DNA of 64,000 bases from Pseudomonas sp. URMO17WK12:I11 (lineage in GTDB: Bacteria; Pseudomonadota; Gammaproteobacteria; Pseudomonadales; Pseudomonadaceae). Below are positions 30,401 to 36,653 of the stretch, one piece after another (within the stretch, counting starts at the first letter, position 1; the number at the start of each line of letters is the position of its first letter). The position numbers were made by a program, and so were the translations under genes. The notes under the pieces were generated by a model. It searched no databases. It was not told the DNA's origin and was given only the letters and a program-made list of their open reading frames with translations. The stretch covers positions 62,001-126,000 of the forward strand of contig NZ_VEDF01000005.1 of the NCBI RefSeq assembly GCF_007677725.1, read 5' to 3'.

Positions 30401-30582
30401 GCACCCTCACCGCCTTTGTGCCGGGGCGCTCGGCCGAAGCCTTCAAATTCACCTCGGCCCTGCCAGTGCAGGTGCTCAAGGGCATGGCGCCGATCCTCAT
30501 GCCTTATTTGCAGCCGGGCAACCCGAATGAATGCAAAGCGCCGCAAGTGGCCATGCAGGGCAGCGACACATCTAAAACGTAG
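27445..30582 (+). CDS. divergent GT51 transglycosylase / penicillin-binding-like protein
   Basis: A 1045-aa inner-membrane protein with one N-terminal helix (residues 33-52, after basic KRRLWWR) and a large periplasmic part. The GT51 domain covers about 150-320: I-E185-N-R-D-L-L-D replaces the usual E-D-x-x-F, G-G-S-T-L-A-T-Q-L-E replaces GGSTITQQL, and the site expected to hold the second catalytic glutamate reads KIRQ. The penicillin-binding-like domain has S516-T-A-K519, S-I-N and K947-T-G. It looks like a class A PBP of an unusual branch, with insertions between the motifs. Whether the glycosyltransferase is active is doubtful. It begins within a stand-alone transcript after a terminator, and its stop touches a Fur box for the next operon. 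Confidence 0.85.
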   Translation: MGALWQSEPPRTQAPESAQATPPQPPSPRKRRLWWRLIVLILLLALIAIGIAAYDEFRSSELQSREFSKLAATLTYSLQPGPSDAIVYPGEGPFDKRLGYSALGEFLPRLLKRDYLISEQVQFSPALMRYVDHGLFAPYIEKIQAGLAITDCRGDMLYQYNYPQHLYPNFASIPPVIVNSLLFIENRDLLDTQDVKNNPAVDWPRFAKAAYSQVAKYLALPGQSAGGSTLATQLEKYRHSPDGLTVSGGEKIRQMISASVRAYQGGPDTTQARQRIVRDYLNSVPLSAVPGHGEVHGMAEGLRVWYGADFDEVNKVLTSTASDPQSTAARGLALREVLSLMIAQRRPSHYLSKGRVELAELTDAHIRVLAASKVIEQPLADAALASKAVYRDWVAQPTIVPIVTNKGISLARNRLAAMLNRPLYDLDRLDLSATSTLQADLQLQVSQYLKNLADPEFAAQIGLIGERLLTAKTTDQVSYSFTLFERTADGSRVRVQTDSTNQPFDINEGSKLELGSTAKLRVLTTYLEIIAELHDRYAGKPVAELKKVDVAELDRISQWSLEWLAQNSRNQNLDAMLDAALERKYSANTGEAFFTGGGMHVFNNFRKEDNGRNPTLKDALRESINLPFIRLMRDLVRYVTYQQPYNRVPLLKDDSDPRRQEYLARFADKEGTSYLMRFWKKYQRKTSQQRLDTFLDSMRATPQRLAAVHRYLFPEAGQETFNAFVRAHSKDDRAALSKLNDGKLAQMYEAYGPGKYDLPDQGYIAKVHPLDLWLLGYLLKNPSSTLSEMVNASRFERQEVYSWLFKSRHQGARDSRIRTMVEIEAFLDIHQRWKRVGYPFDHLVPSLATAIGSSGDRPAALSELVGIIQNDGVRLPTLRIDTLHFAAATPYETKLISDPDRGVRILPVEVARALKGAMSQVVDAGTARRISGSFKLDDGTPLVMGGKTGTGDNRIESFGAGGRLIGSRSLNRTATFVFFLGDNHFGTLTAFVPGRSAEAFKFTSALPVQVLKGMAPILMPYLQPGNPNECKAPQVAMQGSDTSKT

Positions 30583-30594
30583 ATGATAATCATC
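30582..30594. promoter_or_regulatory. Fur box before the PadR-reductase operon
   Basis: GATGATAATCATC is a perfect palindrome matching the core of the Fur consensus (GATAAT-type hexamers around ATAATCAT). It begins on the last base of the preceding stop codon and lies 72 bases before the padR ATG. Confidence 0.75.
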
Positions 30595-30609
30595 GGCATT
30601 TGCCGGGTT

Positions 30610-30655
30610 GTGTTTAGATATATCTTGAGTAATATCTTGCGATATATCTGAACAC
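30610..30655. promoter_or_regulatory. large inverted repeat, candidate PadR (YqjI-like) operator
   Basis: GTGTTTAGATATATC at 30610-30624 and GATATATCTGAACAC at 30641-30655 are 15-base inverted arms with one mismatch around a 16-base centre that repeats ATATCTTG. It ends 11 bases before the regulator gene, the usual place for PadR-family autorepression. It also overlaps the likely promoter. Confidence 0.7.
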
Positions 30656-30666
30656 AGGACCTGCAC

Positions 30667-31212
30667 ATGCGTGAGCACCCCACCCATGACCCGTTCGAGC
30701 GTCGCCCCGGCCGCGGCGAGCGCGGGCCACGCGTATTCGCCCCAGGCGACCTCAAGCTGTTGCTGCTGTCGATGCTCGCCGAGCAACCCGGCCATGGCTA
30801 TGACTTGATCCGGCAGATCGAGAACCTGTTCGACGCCAGTTACACGCCAAGCCCTGGGGTGATCTACCCCACGCTGAATTTTCTCGAAGAAGCCGAGTTG
30901 ATCAGCGGCCAGGTGCAGGGCAGCAAGCGCCTGTACACCATCACCGCTGCCGGGCGCAGTGCCCTTGTCGATCAGGCGGTGGCGCTGGAGGGCGTGCGCA
31001 TGCGCATTGAAGTCAGCAAGCGCGCCCTGCGTGGGCACGACCGTCCGCCGCAAATCCATGAAGCGGTGGGCAACCTGCGCCACGCCCTGCACATGCACAG
31101 CGGACGCTGGACCCCCGAAGAAATCGAGCGCGTGCGCAGCCTGCTCAACGACACCGCCAAGGCCATCGCCTGCGCGCCGGCCGATCCCGTCAAGGAGAAC
31201 CCCCATGAGTGA
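30667..31212 (+). CDS. PadR-family transcriptional regulator (YqjI-like)
   Basis: A 181-aa regulator. A winged helix-turn-helix of the PadR family spans residues about 25-100 (DLKLLLLSMLAEQPGHGYDLIRQIE, YTPSPGVIYPTLNFLEE), strongly like E. coli YqjI, the nickel/iron-linked repressor of the ferric reductase gene yqjH. The first 24 residues (MREHPTHDPFERRPGRGE...) lack the Cys/His-rich metal-binding extension of YqjI; only two histidines and no cysteine remain. AGGA lies seven bases before ATG. Its last codons overlap the start of the siderophore reductase gene by eight bases, matching the yqjI-yqjH partnership. Confidence 0.92.
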   Translation: MREHPTHDPFERRPGRGERGPRVFAPGDLKLLLLSMLAEQPGHGYDLIRQIENLFDASYTPSPGVIYPTLNFLEEAELISGQVQGSKRLYTITAAGRSALVDQAVALEGVRMRIEVSKRALRGHDRPPQIHEAVGNLRHALHMHSGRWTPEEIERVRSLLNDTAKAIACAPADPVKENPHE

Positions 31213-31963
31213 CTCCATCCATCGCGTCAACCATGAAATCCGCCAGCGCCGTCTGCAGGTGCTGCGGGTCACCGACCTCACCCCGCGCATGCGCCGCATC
31301 ACCTTGGGCGGCCCTGAGCTGCAGGGTTTCACCAGCCTGGGGAGCGATGATCACATCAAGCTGCTGTTTGCCGAATCCGCCGAGCAACAGCAGGCCATCG
31401 ACGCCCGCAATCTGGGCCGTGATGGCGCAGTTCGGCCGACCATGCGCGAATACACACCGCGCCGGATCGACCTGGATGCCAATGAACTGGACATCGACTT
31501 CGTGCTGCACGGCGACGGCCCTGCCTCGACCTGGGCGGCTCAGGCTGCGCCTGGCCAGACGCTGAACATCGCAGGTCCGCGGGCCTCGCTGGTGGTGCCG
31601 GATATCTTCGACAGCTACTTGCTGATCGGTGACGAGACGGCCATCCCCGCCATTGGCCGGCGCTTGCAAGCGCTGGCCGCTGGGCGTCGTGTGCTGGCGC
31701 TGATCCAGATCGAAAATGACCTGGAACGCCAACCGTTGCCAAGCGCCGCCGAGGTCGAAGTGATCTGGATACCCCGCAGTGAAGACCTGCTGGCACGGTT
31801 GCGCAGCCTGGAACTACCAGCAGGCAAGCTGTACAGCTGGGTAGCGCTGGAAAAATCCTTGACCCGCCAGGCCAAGGCCTTGCTGCTCGACAAGGGCGTA
31901 GCCGAAGATGCCCTCAAGGCCGCCGCCTACTGGCGCGCAGAAGGCAGTGCAGACGACGAGTGA
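31205..31963 (+). CDS. siderophore-interacting FAD/NADPH ferric reductase (YqjH/ViuB-like)
   Basis: A 252-aa flavoprotein of the SIP family, which reduces Fe3+ in siderophore complexes to release iron in the cytoplasm. The FAD motif R-E-Y-T-P-R is near residues 81-86, the NADPH region is LLIGDETAIPAIGRRL near 140-155, and the C-terminus has the conserved AAYWRAEG. AAGGAG at 31193-31198 and the eight-base overlap with the PadR gene define the start. Iron control by the upstream Fur box and local control by the PadR protein are likely. Confidence 0.94.
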   Translation: MSDSIHRVNHEIRQRRLQVLRVTDLTPRMRRITLGGPELQGFTSLGSDDHIKLLFAESAEQQQAIDARNLGRDGAVRPTMREYTPRRIDLDANELDIDFVLHGDGPASTWAAQAAPGQTLNIAGPRASLVVPDIFDSYLLIGDETAIPAIGRRLQALAAGRRVLALIQIENDLERQPLPSAAEVEVIWIPRSEDLLARLRSLELPAGKLYSWVALEKSLTRQAKALLLDKGVAEDALKAAAYWRAEGSADDE

Positions 31964-31969
31964 CCTGGC

Positions 31970-32596
31970 CTATCGGTGGCCACGCCACCGATCCAGCCCC
32001 AGCAGCACCAGCGCGATGGCCCAGAACCCCGCCAGTACGCCCAGGGCGTTGAGCAACACCTGCCCGTAGCCCAAGCTGGCCACATCGATGAACGGGTAGG
32101 CATAGACGCCGATTTCACTGCCACGCCACAGCGCATAGACGAAATACACCGCCGGGTACAGCGCCCACAGCGCCAGATGGCGCCAGCGCAGGCTGCCCTT
32201 GGGCACTTCGCGCCACCAATACAGGGTGAACAAGGCAGGCATGACATCGTGCAGCAGCTCATCGGCCAGCCACTGCCAGCCTTCGGGATGCCACAGGTGG
32301 CGCAGCAGCACGCTGTAGGCCAGGGCCACCAGAATGATGCTGGCAGCGATCGCCGAGCTGACCACAGGCGAGAGAAAGAAGCGCTTGGCGGCTGACTCAC
32401 GGCCGAACGCGGCATAGCTCAGCACCGTGGTCACCAGGGTGTTGGTCAGTACCGTGAAGTAACCGAAGACGTTGATCAGCCCGCCGATCAGGCTGGCCTG
32501 CTCTTGCCAGCGGTCCAGCAGCACCAGATAGACCTGGATCGCCAGGGCGAACCAGCCGAGCAACGCCATCGCCGTCAGCCAGGGACGTTTAGGCAC
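31970..32596 (-). CDS. Pr6Pr-family integral membrane protein
   Basis: A 208-aa membrane protein with about six hydrophobic helices (MALLGWFALAIQVYLVL; INVFGYFTVLTNTLVTTVLSY; SAIAASIILVALAYSVLL; ALFTLYWWREVP; ALWALYPAVYFVYALW; VLLNALGVLAGFWAIALVLLGL). The FGYFTVLTN and ELLHDVMP segments are typical of the Pr6Pr (FAR-17a/AIG1-like) family; function in bacteria is not known. It begins with GTG directly after the VF530-type gene, two bases from its stop, so the two are co-transcribed. It ends six bases from the convergent reductase gene. Confidence 0.85.
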   Translation of the reverse strand: MPKRPWLTAMALLGWFALAIQVYLVLLDRWQEQASLIGGLINVFGYFTVLTNTLVTTVLSYAAFGRESAAKRFFLSPVVSSAIAASIILVALAYSVLLRHLWHPEGWQWLADELLHDVMPALFTLYWWREVPKGSLRWRHLALWALYPAVYFVYALWRGSEIGVYAYPFIDVASLGYGQVLLNALGVLAGFWAIALVLLGLDRWRGHR

Positions 32597-32597
32597 G

Positions 32598-32819
32598 TCA
32601 GGCCTGGCGCTGCAGCTTGATGTACAGCTGCTCGACCTTCTCCCGCGCCCAGGGCGTCTTGCGCAAGAACGTCAGGCTCGACTTGATGCTCGGATTGCTC
32701 TTGAAGCAGCGCACGTCCACGCGTTCGGCCAACCCCTGCCATTGGTAGTGCGCCACCAGTTCAGTGAGGATCTGTTCGAGGGTCTTGCCGTGCAGCGCGT
32801 TGTGGTGGGCCGTGCTCAT
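32598..32819 (-). CDS. VF530 family (DUF2132) small protein
   Basis: A 73-aa protein of the VF530 family, whose members adopt a small helical DNA-binding-like fold. It is recognised by [40 protein letters not shown] and V-E-x-L-Y. Role unknown. It heads a two-gene unit with the Pr6Pr protein and faces away from the znuD-type gene. Confidence 0.9.
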   Translation of the reverse strand: MSTAHHNALHGKTLEQILTELVAHYQWQGLAERVDVRCFKSNPSIKSSLTFLRKTPWAREKVEQLYIKLQRQA

Positions 32820-32934
32820 GCCAGTGCTCCGTGGGAAAGATGCGCACCTTACACCAGTGTAGTGATGGGTGGGGCGCGCGTTGCGCGCTGAAAAACCGCT
32901 GGCAGGGGCAAAACCTTCTGTGCTGAAATAGTTA

Positions 32935-32949
32935 TGTTATATTGTAACA
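32935..32949. promoter_or_regulatory. Zur-type operator before the zinc receptor gene
   Basis: TGTTA-TATTG-TAACA is a perfect inverted repeat matching the Zur pattern (GTTATA..TATAAC). It is placed 36 bases before the receptor ATG, within an AT-rich promoter. Low zinc would derepress the gene. Confidence 0.7.
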
Positions 32950-32984
32950 ACATAAAAGCATCTGCCAAGGAACGCCTCATCCCC

Positions 32985-35036
32985 ATGCTGCACATACCGC
33001 TTCGCCTCTCCCCTCTCGCTGCTGCGCTGTGGCTGGCCTCCCTGCCGAGCCACGCCGTGGAACTGCAACCTCAAGTGATCACTGCCAACCCCCTGGGCAA
33101 CGCTCAACTGGCAACCCCCAGCACCGTGCTCGAAGGCGACGACCTGCTGCAACAGCAGCACGCCAGTCTCGGTGAAACCTTGAACAAGCAACCTGGCGTC
33201 GCCTCTACCTGGTTCGGCCCAGGCGCCAGCCGGCCAGTGATCCGTGGCCTGGACGGCGACCGGATTCGCATCCTGCGCAACGGAGTCGGCGCCCTCGACG
33301 CTTCGGCGCTATCCTACGACCACGCCGTGCCGCTGGATCCGGTCAGCGTCGAGCGCGTCGAGATCGTCCGCGGCCCTGCGGCGCTGCTGTACGGCGGCAG
33401 TGCGATTGGCGGCGTGGTCAACACGTTTGACAACCGCATTCCCGACGCGCCGATCGACGGCATCCACGGCGCGGGCGAACTGCGTTACGGTGGCGCCGAC
33501 ACCACGCGCAGCAGCGCCGGCAAGTTGGAAGCCGGCGACGGCACCTTCGCCTTGCACCTGGATGCCAACAGCCGCCAGTTCAACGACTTGCGCATCCCCG
33601 GCTACGCCCTTAGCAGCAAAGTGCGCGACGCCGACGCCGCGGGCAGCCGCCACCGCCTGGAAAACAGCGACGGTCGCCAGGATGGCGGCGCGCTCGGCGG
33701 CTCCTACAACTGGGAGCATGGCTATGCGGGCTTGTCCTACAGCCGCTATGACAGCAACTACGGCTCGGTCGCTGAATCCGGCGTGCGCCTGGACATGAAG
33801 CAGGACCACTACGCGTTTGCGTCGGAACTGCGCGATCTGGACGGCCCGTTCAGTTCGGTCAAGCTCGATGCCGGCTACACCGACTACCAACATAGCGAGA
33901 TTGAACAAGGCGAGGTGCACACCACCTTCAAGAACAAGGGCTATGAGGCCCGCATCGAGGCACGTCACCAGCCGCTCGGGCCGCTGCAAGGCGTGGTCGG
34001 GGCGCAGGTCAGCCGCAACCAATTCTCCGCCTTGGGTGAAGAAGCCTTCGTCCCGCACACCGATACCGATAGCCTGGCGCTGTTCATGCTCGAACAATGG
34101 CAGGCGACCGAGCGTCTGGATCTGAGCCTGGGGGCGCGGCTGGAGCACACCCGGGTCGAGCCCGATGCCAAGGGCAACGAGACCTTCGCCGGTGCCGACG
34201 GCAGCAGCAGCTTCAACGCCTTCAGCCTGTCCTCAGGTGCGGTGTATCAGCTCGATCCGGTGTGGTCGCTGGCCGCCAACCTGGCGTACACCGAGCGAGC
34301 GCCGACTTTCTATGAGCTTTACGCCAATGGCGCTCACGTGGCCACCGGGGCCTATGAGGTCGGCGACGCCAGCCTGAACAAGGAAAAAGCCATTTCCACC
34401 GACCTGGCGCTGCGCTTCGACAATGGCACGCACAAGGGCAGTGTCGGGGTGTTCTACAGTCACTTTCGCAACTACATAGGCTTGATCGGCACCGGCAATC
34501 TGCGCGAAGGGCACGATCATGATCATGATGACGATGAGCACGACCACGATCACGAGCATGACGAGGGCGGCTTCCCCGAGTATCAATACCAAGGCGTGCG
34601 TGCGCGCTTCTACGGTATAGAGGCGCAGGATCGCTGGCAGTTGGTGCAAAATCGCTACGGCAGTTTCGCGTTGGAGCTCTCTGGCGACTACACCCGGGCG
34701 AAGAACCTCGACAATGGCCAACCGCTGCCGCGCATTGCCCCACTGCGCTTGAACAGCGGCCTGGTCTGGGAGCTGGAGCGCTGGCAGGCGCGGGTCGACG
34801 TGCAGCACGCGGCTGGGCAGCACCGCACCCCGGCCAACGAAACCAGCACCGACGGCTATACCACCCTGGGTGCCAGCGTCGGCTATCGCTTCGATGTCGG
34901 CCAAAGCCAGTGGCTGGCATTCGTGCGCGGTGAAAATCTCACCGACCAGACCGTGCGCTATGCCAGTTCCATCCTGCGCGACATCGCACCGGCACCAGGG
35001 CGCAGCGTCGAAGTCGGCTTGCGCACTACGTTCTAA
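32985..35036 (+). CDS. znuD: TonB-dependent zinc receptor (ZnuD-like)
   Basis: A 683-aa outer-membrane receptor. The signal peptide is MLHIPLRLSPLAAALWLASLPSHA, followed by a plug domain (VITANPLGN TonB-box region; LDGDRIRILRNGVGALDASALSYDHAVPLDP) and a 22-strand barrel ending in F (VGLRTTF). A histidine/aspartate-rich loop spans residues 510-527 with seven His, a zinc-binding feature of ZnuD. The open frame begins at 32934 inside the Zur site, so ATG 32985 with its signal peptide is preferred; the nearest AAGG is rather distant (14 bases). A hairpin follows the stop. Confidence 0.9.
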   Translation: MLHIPLRLSPLAAALWLASLPSHAVELQPQVITANPLGNAQLATPSTVLEGDDLLQQQHASLGETLNKQPGVASTWFGPGASRPVIRGLDGDRIRILRNGVGALDASALSYDHAVPLDPVSVERVEIVRGPAALLYGGSAIGGVVNTFDNRIPDAPIDGIHGAGELRYGGADTTRSSAGKLEAGDGTFALHLDANSRQFNDLRIPGYALSSKVRDADAAGSRHRLENSDGRQDGGALGGSYNWEHGYAGLSYSRYDSNYGSVAESGVRLDMKQDHYAFASELRDLDGPFSSVKLDAGYTDYQHSEIEQGEVHTTFKNKGYEARIEARHQPLGPLQGVVGAQVSRNQFSALGEEAFVPHTDTDSLALFMLEQWQATERLDLSLGARLEHTRVEPDAKGNETFAGADGSSSFNAFSLSSGAVYQLDPVWSLAANLAYTERAPTFYELYANGAHVATGAYEVGDASLNKEKAISTDLALRFDNGTHKGSVGVFYSHFRNYIGLIGTGNLREGHDHDHDDDEHDHDHEHDEGGFPEYQYQGVRARFYGIEAQDRWQLVQNRYGSFALELSGDYTRAKNLDNGQPLPRIAPLRLNSGLVWELERWQARVDVQHAAGQHRTPANETSTDGYTTLGASVGYRFDVGQSQWLAFVRGENLTDQTVRYASSILRDIAPAPGRSVEVGLRTTF

Positions 35037-35049
35037 GCGCCACGAGGCC

Positions 35050-35075
35050 CGCGGGCAACGCACTCGCTGCCCGCG
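35050..35075 (+). terminator. hairpin after znuD
   Basis: CGCGGGCA and TGCCCGCG form a perfect 8-bp stem with a 10-base loop, 13 bases after the receptor stop. A T-run occurs only some 55 bases later, so this is a weak-class terminator. Confidence 0.5.
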
Positions 35076-35267
35076 AGACTACTGTTGCCGCAACGGTAAC
35101 AATCCCCTGCGACAAATTGTCTTTTTTTCCACGCGCTTCCCCTATATCCTCCCCGCCCCTTGGCTGAATCGCTTCACCCAGCCACTTCCCCGTTATTCGA
35201 TGCATCGATGGTCACGCTCATTGGTGCGTTCGCCGTTTTCTCGATTATTAAAAGACAGCGCTACCTC

Positions 35268-36611
35268 ATGCCACTGCCTTACATTCGTTACACCCACCTT
35301 GCAGCCACTACCCTGGCCGTTTCACTGTGCGCCGCAGCCAATGCCAGCGAGCCATTCGCCCAGGATTCCCCATGGATGTTCGGCGACTGGGGCGGTAGCC
35401 GCAGTGAGTTGCTCGAACAAGGTTACGACTTCACCTTTGGCTACACCGGCGAGATGGGCAGCAACCTGCACGGCGGTTATGACCACGAGCGTACCGCGCG
35501 CTACAGCGATCAGTTCAGCTTCACCAGCCACTTGGACCTGCAGAAGATCCTCGGTTGGCACGACAGCGAATTTCAGCTCACCGTGACCGAACGGCACGGC
35601 GACAATATCAGCAACGACCGCATCAATGACCCACGCGTCGGTGGCTTCACCTCGGCACAGGAAGTCTGGGGCCGGGGCGAAACCTGGCGACTGACGCAAC
35701 TGTGGATCAAGCAAAAGTATTTCGACGGCGCCTTGGACGTGAAATTCGGCCGCTTTGGCGAAGGTGAAGACTTCAACAGCTTCCCGTGCGACTTCCAGAA
35801 CCTGGCGTTCTGCGGCTCTCAGGTGGGCAACTGGGTGGGCGGCATCTGGTACAACTGGCCGGTCAGCCAATGGGCGCTGCGGGTGCGCTACAACCTCAGC
35901 CCAGCGTTGTACGCCCAGGTCGGGGTGTACGAGCAGAACCCGTCGAACCTGCAATCGGGCAACGGTTTCAAGCTCAGCGGCAGCGGCACCCAGGGCGCGG
36001 TCATGCCGATCGAACTGGTGTGGGCGCCACGCATCCAAGGTCTGAAGGGGGAATATCGCGCCGGCTACTACTACAGTAGTGCCAACGCCCAGGATGTTCT
36101 CAACGACCGCAACGGCCAGCCGGCCGCCCTCAGTGGCGCCGCCTACCGCAGCAGTTCGAGCAAGCACGGCATGTGGCTTGGCGCCCAGCAGCAAGTGACC
36201 TCGCTGGCATCGGACCAGTCACGTGGCCTGAGCGTGTTCGCCAACGCCACGGTGCACGACAAGAAAACCAATGTCATCGACAACTACGTTCAGGCTGGAC
36301 TGGTTTACAAAGGCCTTCTCGACGCCCGCGCCAAGGACGACATCGGCTTTGCCGTCGCCCGCGTGCACGCCAACCCGGCCTACCGCAAGAATGCGCGCCT
36401 GGCCAACCAGGCGGCAGGCTTGGACGACTACGACAATCCTGGCTACTTGCCGGTGCAAGACACCGAGTACAGCGCCGAACTCTATTACGGCATTCATCTG
36501 GCCGACTGGCTCACGGTGCGCCCGAACCTGCAATACATCCGCCATCCAGGCGGGGTGTCGCAGGTCGACAGCGCGCTGGTCGGCGGTCTCAAGATTCAAA
36601 GCACGTTCTAA
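35268..36611 (+). CDS. oprB: carbohydrate-selective porin OprB
   Basis: A 447-aa outer-membrane porin for glucose and other sugars. The signal peptide ends near A-A-N-A/S-E-P-F, the mature protein starts with the OprB pattern PWMFGDWGGSRSELLEQGYDF, and it ends with the terminal F of a beta barrel (LKIQSTF). The frame is open to 35160, but only ATG 35268 gives a signal peptide. Shine-Dalgarno is weak. It is followed after 42 bases by gcd, so glucose entry and periplasmic oxidation are encoded together. Confidence 0.93.
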   Translation: MPLPYIRYTHLAATTLAVSLCAAANASEPFAQDSPWMFGDWGGSRSELLEQGYDFTFGYTGEMGSNLHGGYDHERTARYSDQFSFTSHLDLQKILGWHDSEFQLTVTERHGDNISNDRINDPRVGGFTSAQEVWGRGETWRLTQLWIKQKYFDGALDVKFGRFGEGEDFNSFPCDFQNLAFCGSQVGNWVGGIWYNWPVSQWALRVRYNLSPALYAQVGVYEQNPSNLQSGNGFKLSGSGTQGAVMPIELVWAPRIQGLKGEYRAGYYYSSANAQDVLNDRNGQPAALSGAAYRSSSSKHGMWLGAQQQVTSLASDQSRGLSVFANATVHDKKTNVIDNYVQAGLVYKGLLDARAKDDIGFAVARVHANPAYRKNARLANQAAGLDDYDNPGYLPVQDTEYSAELYYGIHLADWLTVRPNLQYIRHPGGVSQVDSALVGGLKIQSTF

Positions 36612-36653
36612 CCCTTCGCACACTGACAACCTTCACACAACGGAGAACCTAAG

